A stretch of DNA of 64,000 nt, taken from assembly GCF_044582145.1 (NCBI RefSeq), contig NZ_JBDODO010000007.1. One strand, 5' to 3'. This DNA comes from Guyparkeria sp016278265 (lineage in GTDB: Bacteria; Pseudomonadota; Gammaproteobacteria; Halothiobacillales; Halothiobacillaceae). Below, piece by piece: positions 6,007 through 16,560 of the stretch (within the stretch, counting starts at the first letter, position 1; every line of letters begins with the position of its first letter). Under the pieces are notes generated by a model. The model was not told the origin of the DNA. It was given only the letters and a program-made list of their open reading frames with translations, and ran no database searches. Position numbers and translations under genes: made by a program.

Positions 6007-6948
6007 ATGGACCGGTTTACCGCAATGGCGAACTTCATCTGCATCGCCGATGCCGGCACGATCAGCGCGGCGGCCGACCGGCTCGGCATCGCCAAGTCGG
6101 CGGTCAGTCGGCGGCTGCGGGAACTGGAAAACCACCTCGGCGTGGAGCTGGTGCATCGCACCACCCGGCACCTGGCGCTGACTCCGTCGGGCGAGGCGTT
6201 CTACCATCGCGCCACCCGCCTGCTGGCCGATCTCGACCAGGCGGAGGAGGCGGTCACCCGCGAACATGGCGAGCTCTCCGGCGTGCTGCGCATCGCCGCG
6301 CCGCTCTCGTTCGGCCTGATGCACCTGCAACCGGCGATCACCGCGTTCATGAACGCCCATCCCGGGGTGAACTTCGACCTCAATCTCGATGACAACGAGG
6401 TGGATCTGGTCGCCGACGGTTACGACCTCGGGATCCGGCTGGCGAGCCTGCCGGACTCCACCCTGATGGCCCGTCGGCTCGCCCCGATCCGCAGCCTCGC
6501 CGTCGCCAGCCCGGACTACCTTGCTCGTTTCGGCACCCCGCACCACCCCGCGGATCTCGCCGATCACGACTGCCTGATCTACAGCAACGTCCCGGAAACG
6601 CGCGTCTGGGGCTACACCGACAGCCAGGGGCGCTGGCAGCCCGTGCATGGTCGGCGCCGCCTGCGGGTGAACAACGGCGATTTCCTGCGCGAGGCGGCGA
6701 TACGTGGCGCGGGCATCGTGATCGAACCGACCTTCCTGCTGCACCGCGCGATCGCCGAGGGACGGCTGGTGCCCATCCTCACCGACGTGCCCTGGCCGGA
6801 GATCGGGGCCTACGCGGTCTACCCGCAGACCCGCCACCTCTCGGCGCGGGTAAGGGCCTTTATCGACTTTCTCGCCCAGCGTTTCGCCGGCGAACCCTAC
6901 TGGGATCACCACCTGCCAATCGCGAGCAAGGGGCCGACCGCACCCTGA
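6007..6948 (+). CDS. LysR-family transcriptional regulator
   Basis: A 313-residue LysR-type regulator: winged helix-turn-helix at residues 1-60 (ISAAADRLGIAKSAVSRRLRELE split across the motif, followed by LGVELVHRTTRHLALT) and a periplasmic-binding-like effector domain from about residue 88. It belongs to the group with the phrase PETRVWGY and a long effector domain common in proteobacteria; the ligand cannot be read from sequence. It lies head-to-head with the cytochrome b561-yceI unit across 126 bases, so it most likely regulates that unit and itself. Confidence 0.88.
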   Translation: MDRFTAMANFICIADAGTISAAADRLGIAKSAVSRRLRELENHLGVELVHRTTRHLALTPSGEAFYHRATRLLADLDQAEEAVTREHGELSGVLRIAAPLSFGLMHLQPAITAFMNAHPGVNFDLNLDDNEVDLVADGYDLGIRLASLPDSTLMARRLAPIRSLAVASPDYLARFGTPHHPADLADHDCLIYSNVPETRVWGYTDSQGRWQPVHGRRRLRVNNGDFLREAAIRGAGIVIEPTFLLHRAIAEGRLVPILTDVPWPEIGAYAVYPQTRHLSARVRAFIDFLAQRFAGEPYWDHHLPIASKGPTAP

Positions 6949-7055
6949 GTACGCCCGCCGCAAGCCGCCCATGCCGGGCGATGCCCCCGATGCGGCCCGC
7001 GGCTCGTGCGCTCAATCCCGAGAGGAAAACTCAGATACCAATCGAAGTTGGACTA

Positions 7056-7098
7056 GGAATGATTCGCATTTGACAGCCAAAAAAAGCTTGGCTATCGT
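7056..7098 (+). promoter_or_regulatory. Candidate Fur-regulated promoter of the fbp operon
   Basis: TTGACA at 7070-7075 and TATCGT at 7093-7098 are separated by exactly 17 bases, a good sigma-70 promoter. GGAATGATTCGCATTTGA at 7056-7073 overlaps the -35 box and resembles Fur boxes (NATNAT hexamer pattern). Iron repression would make sense for the ferric-iron transporter downstream. The predicted transcript start falls just before the palindromic repeat at 7111. Confidence 0.6.
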
Positions 7099-7110
7099 GA
7101 GCTCGCGTTG

Positions 7111-7378
7111 GGGAGACTCTGTACGAATCCGATGCCGCTCTGGCCCGTCGAGTCGTTCGTGATCAAGGCGTGTCGTCGCCGGCGTGGTGGCGGCCACGTC
7201 AAGACGGCGCAACACAGAGCACGGACGACTCGCCGAGCCCCGCAGGGCGAGCCTTGAGCCGGGCATCTGCGGCGTTGTCGTCCTTGGAAAGAGAATGACT
7301 CTTCCGCGGCGGACGAGCGCCTTGCACCTGCCCGGCTCAAGGCCCGCAGAGCGACATCGGATTCGTACAGAGTTTCCC
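7111..7378. mobile_element. MITE-like palindromic repeat, copy 1 (full length, 268 bp)
   Basis: Both ends carry a 32-bp inverted repeat: left at 7111-7142, starting GGGAGACTCTGTACGAATCC, and right at 7347-7378, differing at only two positions. A second inner palindrome involves CTTGAGCCGGGC and GCCCGGCTCAAG. No protein is encoded. The element lies in the 5' leader of fbpA, between its promoter and coding start. Other copies are at 25600, 35984 and 43248. Confidence 0.85.
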
Positions 7379-7432
7379 TGACGATGCAATTCGCCAAACT
7401 GCCTTTCAGACAAGAGCCAAGAGGTCTCGATC

Positions 7433-8494
7433 ATGTCCCGATTTTTCCCGTTTGCCGCCCTGGCCCTCGCCACTGCCGGCCTGGGCCTTGCCGGCTGCAG
7501 TGACAACGCCGAGCAGAACGGCGACACCACCGCCGACCAGGGCGCGACCACCCTGAACGTCTACTCCGCGCGCAAGGAAGACCTGATCGCCCCGTTGCTG
7601 GATCGCTTCACCGACGAGACCGGCATCGAGGTCAAGCTGCTGACGGCCGACGCCGGCGCCCTGCTCTCCCGCCTGGAGAATGAAGGCCGCAACACCCCGG
7701 CGGATATCCTGATCACCGTCGATGCCGGCAACCTGCAACGTGCCAAGGAAGCCGGCGTGTTCCAGGCGATCGAGTCTGATGCGCTGAGCGATCGCATCCC
7801 CGCCAACCTGCGTGACGTCGACAACCAGTGGTTCGGCCTCTCCCAGCGCGCCCGCGTGATCTTCACGCACAACGAGCGCGTCGAAGAGGGTGCGATCACC
7901 AGCTACGCCGATCTCGCCGATCCGAAATTCAAGGGCAAGATCTGCATCCGTTCCTCGGACAACGTCTACAACCAGTCGCTGGTCGCCTCGATGATCGCCG
8001 AGCACGGTGAAGAGTGGACCGAGGAGTGGGCCAAGGGCCTGGTCGCCAACATGGCGCGCAAGCCCCAAGGCGGCGATCGTGATCAGATCCGCGCCGTGGC
8101 CGCCGGCGAGTGCGATATCGCCGTGGCGAACACCTATTACTATGGCGCCATGCAGAATGGCAGCGACACCGACCGCGAAGCCGCCGATGCCGTGCGACTC
8201 GTCTGGCCGAACCAGGACGACCGTGGCGCACACGTCAACGTCTCCGGGGCCGGCATGGTCGCGGCAAGCGACAAGGCGCAAGCGGTCACGCAATTGCTCG
8301 AGTTCCTGACCACCGAGGCATCCCAGGAGTGGTACGCCCAGGTCAACAACGAGTTCCCGGTGCGCGCCGGCGTGCCCGCCGCCGAGACGCTGGCCCAGTG
8401 GGGCGAATTCAAGGCCGACGATCTCAACCTGTCGACACTGGGTGAGCTCAACCCGGATGCCGTGAAACTCATGGACCGGGCCGGATGGCAGTAA
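7433..8494 (+). CDS. fbpA: Ferric iron ABC transporter, substrate-binding lipoprotein
   Basis: A 353-residue binding protein of the FbpA/FutA/IdiA type. Residues 1-21 are a lipoprotein signal with lipobox LAGC, so Cys22 should be lipidated. The mature protein begins the classic TLNVYSARKEDLIAPLLDRF, and VANTYYYGAM holds the tandem tyrosines that bind Fe(III). It captures ferric iron in the periplasm and delivers it to the permease encoded next. Its ATG lies 54 bases after a palindromic repeat that separates it from a Fur-like promoter, and its stop overlaps the permease start by ten bases. Confidence 0.93.
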   Translation: MSRFFPFAALALATAGLGLAGCSDNAEQNGDTTADQGATTLNVYSARKEDLIAPLLDRFTDETGIEVKLLTADAGALLSRLENEGRNTPADILITVDAGNLQRAKEAGVFQAIESDALSDRIPANLRDVDNQWFGLSQRARVIFTHNERVEEGAITSYADLADPKFKGKICIRSSDNVYNQSLVASMIAEHGEEWTEEWAKGLVANMARKPQGGDRDQIRAVAAGECDIAVANTYYYGAMQNGSDTDREAADAVRLVWPNQDDRGAHVNVSGAGMVAASDKAQAVTQLLEFLTTEASQEWYAQVNNEFPVRAGVPAAETLAQWGEFKADDLNLSTLGELNPDAVKLMDRAGWQ

Positions 8495-10209
8495 GCCAGG
8501 ACGCACAGCCCCACGTCCTGATCGACAAGCCGGCCGTCCCGACAGGGGCGGGCGGCTTGTCTGCGTGGAAGGGGGCCATGATTCTGATCACCGCGCTGCT
8601 GGCCATCCCGCTCGCGGTGATCGTCGCGTCCGTGTTCTGGCCGGACAAGGCGACCTGGTCGCACCTGGCCGACACGGTGCTTGCCGACTACGTCATCAAT
8701 TCCGCCCTGCTGGCGATTGGCGTCGGGTTCGGCACCTTCATCCTCGGCACCGGCACGGCCTGGCTGTTGTCGGTGTGCGAATTCCCCGGCCGGCGCATCT
8801 TCGAGTGGGCATTGCTCCTGCCGCTCGCGATGCCGGCCTACATCATTGCCTACACCTACACCGGCCTGCTCGACGTCGCCGGGCCGGTGCAGTCGGGCCT
8901 GCGCGCGCTGACCGGCTGGTCGGTGGGCGAGTACCCGTTCCCGGAAATCCGCTCGCTGGGCGGCGCCATCGTGATGCTCACGCTGGTGCTCTACCCCTAC
9001 GTCTACATGCTCACCCGGGCGGCCTTTCTCGAGCAGTCGTCCAGCGCGCTGAACGTCGCCCGCTCGCTGGGACTGGGGCCCTGGGCGATGTTCCGGCGGG
9101 TCGCCCTGCCGCTGGCGCGGCCGTCGATCGTCGCCGGCCTGTCGCTGGCGATCATGGAGACGCTGGCCGACTACGGCACGGTGCAGTACTTCGGCATCCC
9201 GACGCTGACCACCGGCATCTTCCGCACCTGGTTCGGCCTCAATGACACCGTCGCCGCCGCGCAGCTCTCGGCCTTGCTGCTGACGTTCATCTTCACGGTG
9301 ATCATCATCGAGCGACTGTCCCGGCGACAGGCCCGCTACCACCATCACGGCAACTGGCAGGCGCGCCCCTCGTTCAAGCTGCGCCGCGGGCCGGCGATTT
9401 TGGCATTCATCGCCTGCCTCCTGCCCCTGGCCCTGGGCTTTCTGGTGCCGTCGGCCCAGTTGCTGGCCTGGAGCCTGGAAGTGGCCCCCACCCGGGATCT
9501 GGGCGAATTCGCGGTACTGGTGTCCCGCTCGGTGGGCCTGGCCGGGCTGACCGCGATCCTGGCGCTGCTGCTGGCACTGTTCCTCGCCTACGGCCACCGG
9601 TTGATGCCCGGGCGACTGACCTTCACCATCAACCGCATCGCCGGCATGGGCTATGCCCTGCCCGGCACGGTGATCGCCGTGGGCGTGATCATCCCGTTCG
9701 CCGCCTTCGACAACACCCTGGATGCCTGGATGCGCGAGCAGTACGGCGTCTCCACCGGCCTGCTGCTCTCGGGCACGGTCGCCGCGCTGGTATTCGCCTA
9801 CCTGGTGCGTTTCCTCGCGGTGAGCCTCAACACGGTGGAAGCGGGCCTGGGACGCATCCGGCCGAGCATGGACGACGCCGCCCGGTCGATGGGCGCGAAC
9901 GCCGGGCGCACGCTCTGGCGGGTGCATATCCCGCTGATTCGTGGCAGTCTTCTCACCGCCGCGTTACTGGTGTTCGTCGACGTGCTCAAGGAGCTGCCAG
10001 CGACACTGGTCCTGCGACCATTCGACTTCAACACGCTGGCGGTCAGGGCATTCGAACTGGCCTCCGACGAGCGACTGCGCGACGCCGCGCTGCCGGCCCT
10101 GGCCATCGTGGCCGCCGGCCTGATCCCGGTGATCCTGGTCAGTCGCTCGATCACCCGTGCGAGAGGACATGAAGGCAGCATCTCCAGCCGTGACCCGATC
10201 GATGAATAA
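8485..10209 (+). CDS. fbpB: Ferric iron ABC transporter, permease
   Basis: A 574-residue inner-membrane permease made of two fused binding-protein-dependent transport domains. Each half has its cytoplasmic EAA loop: NVARSLGLGPWAMFRRVALP in the first and DDAARSMGANAGRTLWRVHI in the second. About twelve membrane helices are visible. It forms the channel for Fe(III) supplied by the FbpA lipoprotein, energised by FbpC. The ATG at 8485 lies inside the end of fbpA, giving translational coupling. The last 20 residues (GHEGSISSRDPIDE) are a polar tail. Confidence 0.92.
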   Translation: MAVSQDAQPHVLIDKPAVPTGAGGLSAWKGAMILITALLAIPLAVIVASVFWPDKATWSHLADTVLADYVINSALLAIGVGFGTFILGTGTAWLLSVCEFPGRRIFEWALLLPLAMPAYIIAYTYTGLLDVAGPVQSGLRALTGWSVGEYPFPEIRSLGGAIVMLTLVLYPYVYMLTRAAFLEQSSSALNVARSLGLGPWAMFRRVALPLARPSIVAGLSLAIMETLADYGTVQYFGIPTLTTGIFRTWFGLNDTVAAAQLSALLLTFIFTVIIIERLSRRQARYHHHGNWQARPSFKLRRGPAILAFIACLLPLALGFLVPSAQLLAWSLEVAPTRDLGEFAVLVSRSVGLAGLTAILALLLALFLAYGHRLMPGRLTFTINRIAGMGYALPGTVIAVGVIIPFAAFDNTLDAWMREQYGVSTGLLLSGTVAALVFAYLVRFLAVSLNTVEAGLGRIRPSMDDAARSMGANAGRTLWRVHIPLIRGSLLTAALLVFVDVLKELPATLVLRPFDFNTLAVRAFELASDERLRDAALPALAIVAAGLIPVILVSRSITRARGHEGSISSRDPIDE

Positions 10210-10236
10210 GCCGGCGGCTTCCCGTGGGGCTCACTC

Positions 10237-11293
<1,057 letters not shown>

Positions 11294-11316
<23 letters not shown>

Positions 11317-12166
11317 GGCCGGCCCAGCACTACTGGCCGGCCTGACCTGGCTTGCCGGCCTCTGGGCCACTCCCGGGCTCGCAGAAACGCCGTTGTTCGA
11401 CGTCCACCTGCACTACAACGCCGAACAGCGGGCCGCCATCGACCCCCAGACCATCCTCGAGACGCTCAAGCACAACGGCATCGAACACGCCGTGGTCACC
11501 AGCCGCCCGCCGGAGAACGCCCGCCTGCTTGCCGAACTGGCCCCCGATCGCATCGTGCCGTTCCTGGGCGTCTATCGCGCCAAGGCGGACAAGGAAAACT
11601 GGATGCACCGCGCGGATCTCCCGGCGCGGGTGGAAACCTGGCTGGACCACGGCGACTACCGCGGCCTCGGCGAGCTGCACATCTTCGGACGTGACCGCGA
11701 CAGCCCGACCCTCAAGCGACTGGTGGAAATCGCCGCCGAGCGCGAGTTGGTGCTGATGATCCACGGCGATCTGGCCATCATCGACCGCGTGTTCGAGATC
11801 TCCCCGCAGGTCGACGTGCTCTGGGCGCACCTGGGCGACACGCCCGACCCCACCATCCTGCGGGCCGCCCTGGCCCGCCATCCTGAGCACCTGTTCATCG
11901 ACACCTCGGTGCGCGACGAGCGGTTTATGGATGACGACGGTCAGCTGTTGGCCGAGTGGCGCGCCCTGTTCGTCGATCACCCCAACCGGTTTGTCGTCGG
12001 GGTGGACACCTACAGCCTCGCGCGCTGGCAACGCTTCGACGAAGCCGCCGACGCCATCCGCCAATGGCTGGACCAGTTGCCCGACTCGGTCGCCCGGCGA
12101 CTGGCCCGCGAGAACGCCCGGGAACTGCTGCTCGACCCGTTGCTGTTGGGCAATCCGGAGCCCTAA
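11294..12166 (+). CDS. Secreted amidohydrolase-family protein
   Basis: A 290-residue metal-dependent hydrolase (amidohydrolase_2/TatD-like TIM barrel). After a signal-like N-terminus (hydrophobic run ALLAGLTWLAGLWATPGLA, cut before ETP) comes LFDVHLHYNAEQ, the first metal-binding HxH. LMIHGDLAIIDRVF, VLWAHLGDTPDP and FVVGVDTY supply the later His and Asp ligands. The substrate is unknown; relatives hydrolyse C-N or C-O bonds or act as lactonases. The ATG at 11294 lies inside fbpC, and a second in-frame ATG is at 11306. Being last in an iron-uptake operon, exported and coupled to it suggests a role in processing an iron-related periplasmic compound. That role is speculative. Confidence 0.8.
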
Positions 12167-12315
12167 AACCAGGCGAGCCGGGGCACTTTCACCCACTGGA
12201 CTTAGCCACCGGGTTGGCCCATTCTTGAGTGCGCACATCGGGCGGCACGAAATGCACCGCCGGGCTGATTCAACCGACCACCACCGCGAACCACGCCAGG
12301 AACCCGCCGGACGAC

Positions 12316-15300
12316 ATGACGTCGCGAGACCACCAACCCGATCCCGCCCGACGACGCCGTTCGCTCTCGCCCCTGGTGCTGGCGATTTCCTACGTCGTCT
12401 ACGCCGGCCTGTGGATCCTGGTCTCAGACTGGTTGCTGGGCCTGTTCATCCCGCCCGAGCAACTTGCTCGGGCGGGATTGTTCAAAGGCCTGGCCTTTGT
12501 CGCCGTCACCGGGGTGATCCTCTACCTGTTGCTGCGCTGGCTACAGCCAGACCGCGGTGCGCCAGTCATACCCGACACCGCCGACCAGGCACCGCGGCGC
12601 TGGCGTAGCGGCCCGATCACCGTCTTCGTGGCCAACCTGCTCGTCGTCGCGATCGTGACGGCCGGCACCTTCCTCTACCGCGCACCGCTGGCGATCGAGT
12701 CGGCCCAGTCGCGGCTGGCCGCTATTGCCGCCCTGCGCGCGGATTTCATCGATGCCTGGCTCGAGGAACGCGCCAGTGATGCGCTGGTTCTGCAATCATC
12801 GGTGACATTGCAAGAGGCCATCCGCCTGTTGGCCGAGTCACCGACCGATGGCCCCGAAACCGAGGTAGCCCGCCAACAGATCATCGGCTACTTCGAGGCC
12901 CTGCGCGCCGCCTACGATTACGAGGCGGCCGCCCTGCTCGATGCGAGCGGCACCCACCCGCTGATCAACCGCGGCATGACTCGCTGGCCGGATGACCTGG
13001 TGCAGGCCGTCAATCGCGCAAACCACGGCCGGATCGTCGAACTCTCACCGAATCTGCATACCGACCGACATGCCCATATCGACTGGCTGGTGCCGATCGG
13101 TGAAGACGCGCCCATCGCGCACGTGTTGCTGCGCGCCGATGTGCCAGCCATTCCCCACGGGATGGCAAGTGACGGCACGGCTACCCACCTGGCACGCGCC
13201 CAGGACGAGACCGTGCTGCTACTCGACGATACCGCGCGGCAATCCGCTGACGATCCGTGGCCCAGCCTGCCTTGGGAGCAAAGTGGCTTGGGGCCGGGAG
13301 ATTTCACCGCCGATGCTGCACCCCACGCGATCGACGGCAGCAATGTTGACGGGGAACCCGTGGTCGGTGCGGTTCACCCGATCCAGGGACGAGAATGGGC
13401 GGTGGTCGCCACCCAGACCCGTGCAAGCGTCCTGCAACCGCTCTACCAGACGCTGTGGCTCCTCGCCGTGGTCGCCTTCTTCCTGCTCGCGATCATGGCC
13501 GTGATCCTCACCCTGCTGTGGCGCCGCACCCGCGAGGGCGATGTCCTGCGCTGGACGGCGCGCACGGCCGAGCAGGACCGACTACTGCGGGTGTTCTACG
13601 ACATGCCGTTCTTCGGCATGGCGATCAGCTCACCAGCCAACCGGCGCGTTACCGATGCCAATCCGCGGCTGGCCGAGATGCTGGGGCGCCCGGGCGAGTC
13701 GCTGGTCGGCAGAAGCTGGGACGAGTTGCTGGGCGATGCCCTGCACGGTGACGAGGCCCGCGCCGTGCAGGACCTCATCGAGGGCCGGGCCGATCACTGT
13801 GCCCAGGAGTTCAGCCTCAAGCGCCCGGACGGCACGACCGCCCACCTGCGTTTCGACACCCGCCTGACCCGCTCGGAAGACGGCAAGGCAGAACGCCTGG
13901 TCTCGATTGCCGAAGACGTCACCCGCGAGCGCGAGGCCTTCCACGCGCTCGAACACCAGAAAGATCTCTACGACCTGCTCTCGCAGACCAACCAGGCGAT
14001 TACCCGCTGTCGTACCGCCGACGACCTGTTCGAAACGGCCTGCCGCGTGGCCGTCGAGCATGGTCACCTCGCCTTTGCCTGGATCGGGCTGATCGACCCG
14101 GAAACCGGGTCGGTCGATCCCGTCGCACAATTCGGCGACCAGACCGGCTACATCGACAATCTCGAGGTCAGCATTCACCCGCACGAGCCGGCCGGCCAGG
14201 GGCCGGTGGGCCGCGCGATCCGCGACGACGAACTGGTCGTGATGAATCACTTCCAGACCGCCTTGTCGAGCGGGATCTGGCACGCGCAGGCCGTAGAGGC
14301 CGGCGTCGATGCCGTGGTGGCGTTCCCGATTCATCGGGGCGGCAAGATTATTGGCGCGATGGCCCTGTATGCCGAGGTCAGCAACTTCTTCGACGAGGCC
14401 ATCTGCCACACGGTGGGGGAACTGGCCACCGACATTTCCTTCGCGCTGGACTACTTCGACCGCCTCGAGGACCTCGAGCGCGCCCGCGAGGCCGTCCAGG
14501 CCAGCCCGGCCGTGCTGTTCCGCTGGCTGCCCGAGGACGGCTGGCCGACGGCATTCGTGTCAAGCAACATCGAGCGCTGGGGCTATTCGGCCGATGAATG
14601 GCAAGATCAGCGGTTCGAATTCGCCGATATCATCCATCCCGACGACCAGGCGATGGTCGCCAACAGTTTCGGGGAAAAGGTCGCCAGCGGCGAGACGCAG
14701 TATCACCAGGAGTACCGCCTGCGCATGGCCGACGGCGAGTACCGCTGGGTGGAAGAGGTCACCCTGGTTCGACGCGACGCGCAGGGCGAGCCGCTATGGT
14801 TCGACGGCGTGGTCACCGACATCCATAACCGCCACGAGGTCGAGCAGCACGAGCGCCTGATGGCCAAGGTGATCGAGAACACCCGTGAAGGGGTGCTGAT
14901 CACCGACCGCAACCAGGTAGTCCTCGAGGTCAATCCGGCCTTTACCGAGCTGACGGGCTACAGCGCCGAGGAAGTGATCGGCAAGACGCCCGATCTGCTT
15001 GCCTCGGGACAGCACGACCGCGCCTTCTACGACCACATGTGGCAGGCACTGAAGCGCGACGGCCACTGGCAGGGCGAGGTTTGGAACCGTCGGCGCAATG
15101 GCGAGATCTTCCCGGAAATACTGAGCATCAGCACGGTCACCGACCGCGAGGGCAACATCACCCACTACGTCGGGTTGTTCGTCGACATCAGCCGGCAGAA
15201 GGAAAACGAGTCCAAGCTCGACTTCCTTGCCCATCACGATCCGCTTACCGGTCTACCCAACCGCATGCTGATGATGGCGCGCCTCGAACAACTGATCGAC

Positions 15301-16515
15301 GTGGCGCAGCGTGAAAACAGCTCGGTCGCGGTGCTGATGATCGATCTCGATCGCTTCAAGGACGTCAACGATTCCCTCGGCCATGCGGTCGGCGACCAGT
15401 TGCTGGTCAAGGTCAGCGAGCGCCTGCGCGATCGCTTCAGCCAGGCCGACACCATCGCCCGACTGGGCGGTGATGAATTCGCCATGGCGCTGACCGGCAT
15501 CGACAACCCCGCCGACGTGGGCGAACTGGTAGACGAGATCATCAACGCGCTGGGCGAACCCTGGGAACTGGCCAAGGGCCAGCAAGTGCGCGTACTGGCC
15601 TCCGTGGGCATCTCGCTTTACCCCGGCAATGCCGCCTCACCGCTGGGATTGATTCAGCAGGCCGACACGGCCCTCTATCGGGCCAAGGACGAAGGCCGCG
15701 GCACCTTCCGCTTCTTCTCCGACGAGATGACCAATGCGGCCCGCGACCGGGTCGCGCTCGAATTGCAGCTGCGCCAGGCGATCGACAACGACGAGCTGCG
15801 CCTGGCGTTCCAGCCACAGACCCGCATCGACGACAATGGCCTGCACGGGGCCGAGGTGCTGGTGCGCTGGCAGCACCCCATCGACGGGTTGATTTCGCCG
15901 GATCGCTTCATTCCCGTGGCCGAGACCACCGGCCTGATCTGGCCGCTGGGCGAATGGGTGCTGCGGGAGGCATGCCGACAGGGCAAGACCTGGCTGGATG
16001 CCGGACATGAATTCGGCCGACTGGCGGTCAACCTCTCACCGCATCAGCTGCGCCACGGCGAGGTCGACCGACTGGTCAGACGGGTGCTCGACGAGACCGG
16101 CTTCCCGGCCGACCGGCTGGAGCTGGAGCTGACCGAGAGCGCGATCGTGCGCCGCGAGTCCGAGGCCCGCGCCCTGCTTGATCGCCTGCGGGCGATGGGC
16201 GTGCACGTCGCGCTGGACGATTTCGGCACCGGCTACTCCTCGCTGGGCCAGCTGCGCGAGTTCGCTATCGACGTGCTCAAGATCGACAAGCGCTTCATCG
16301 ACCTGATCGAGGAGCCCAGCGATCGCGGACAGATCGCGCGGGTGATCATCGACCTGGGCCACACGCTCGGGCTCAAGGTGCTTGCCGAGGGTGTCGAGCA
16401 TGACAGCCAGCTCGCGTTCCTGCGCCAGTACCACTGCGACATCTACCAGGGCTTCCTGGAAAGCCAGCCACTGCCGCCGGAGGCATTCGCCGAGCGCTAC
16501 CTCGACCACGGCTAG
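12316..16515 (+). CDS. Multi-sensor GGDEF-EAL c-di-GMP protein (about 1399 aa)
   Basis: Domains in order: two N-terminal membrane helices (about 15-70), a third helix, a periplasmic sensor to about 375, another helix near 380-400, a PAS domain (about 418-540), a GAF domain (552-712), two more PAS domains (728-838 and 848-962), GGDEF (968-1130) and EAL (1150-1395). The cyclase motif RLGGDEF is intact, but the inhibitory RxxD five residues upstream is lost (SQAD). The EAL domain reads EVL at its signature and keeps ELTESAIV, DDFGTGYSSL and LKIDKRFI, so it may hydrolyse c-di-GMP. I prefer the ATG at 12316; a GTG at 12229 would add 29 unconvincing residues. It is followed 45 bases later by another cyclase, probably co-transcribed. 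Confidence 0.88.
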   Translation: MTSRDHQPDPARRRRSLSPLVLAISYVVYAGLWILVSDWLLGLFIPPEQLARAGLFKGLAFVAVTGVILYLLLRWLQPDRGAPVIPDTADQAPRRWRSGPITVFVANLLVVAIVTAGTFLYRAPLAIESAQSRLAAIAALRADFIDAWLEERASDALVLQSSVTLQEAIRLLAESPTDGPETEVARQQIIGYFEALRAAYDYEAAALLDASGTHPLINRGMTRWPDDLVQAVNRANHGRIVELSPNLHTDRHAHIDWLVPIGEDAPIAHVLLRADVPAIPHGMASDGTATHLARAQDETVLLLDDTARQSADDPWPSLPWEQSGLGPGDFTADAAPHAIDGSNVDGEPVVGAVHPIQGREWAVVATQTRASVLQPLYQTLWLLAVVAFFLLAIMAVILTLLWRRTREGDVLRWTARTAEQDRLLRVFYDMPFFGMAISSPANRRVTDANPRLAEMLGRPGESLVGRSWDELLGDALHGDEARAVQDLIEGRADHCAQEFSLKRPDGTTAHLRFDTRLTRSEDGKAERLVSIAEDVTREREAFHALEHQKDLYDLLSQTNQAITRCRTADDLFETACRVAVEHGHLAFAWIGLIDPETGSVDPVAQFGDQTGYIDNLEVSIHPHEPAGQGPVGRAIRDDELVVMNHFQTALSSGIWHAQAVEAGVDAVVAFPIHRGGKIIGAMALYAEVSNFFDEAICHTVGELATDISFALDYFDRLEDLERAREAVQASPAVLFRWLPEDGWPTAFVSSNIERWGYSADEWQDQRFEFADIIHPDDQAMVANSFGEKVASGETQYHQEYRLRMADGEYRWVEEVTLVRRDAQGEPLWFDGVVTDIHNRHEVEQHERLMAKVIENTREGVLITDRNQVVLEVNPAFTELTGYSAEEVIGKTPDLLASGQHDRAFYDHMWQALKRDGHWQGEVWNRRRNGEIFPEILSISTVTDREGNITHYVGLFVDISRQKENESKLDFLAHHDPLTGLPNRMLMMARLEQLIDVAQRENSSVAVLMIDLDRFKDVNDSLGHAVGDQLLVKVSERLRDRFSQADTIARLGGDEFAMALTGIDNPADVGELVDEIINALGEPWELAKGQQVRVLASVGISLYPGNAASPLGLIQQADTALYRAKDEGRGTFRFFSDEMTNAARDRVALELQLRQAIDNDELRLAFQPQTRIDDNGLHGAEVLVRWQHPIDGLISPDRFIPVAETTGLIWPLGEWVLREACRQGKTWLDAGHEFGRLAVNLSPHQLRHGEVDRLVRRVLDETGFPADRLELELTESAIVRRESEARALLDRLRAMGVHVALDDFGTGYSSLGQLREFAIDVLKIDKRFIDLIEEPSDRGQIARVIIDLGHTLGLKVLAEGVEHDSQLAFLRQYHCDIYQGFLESQPLPPEAFAERYLDHG

Positions 16516-16560
16516 GCTCGCGACCCCGCCATCCCAGACAAGGACGTACAAAGCCCCCTC

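Noticed and set aside
8140..9927. A 595-residue open frame on the minus strand.
   Set aside because: It is exactly antisense to the ferric-iron permease and binding-protein genes; its His/Gln/Arg-rich translation is the usual shadow of a GC-rich coding strand.
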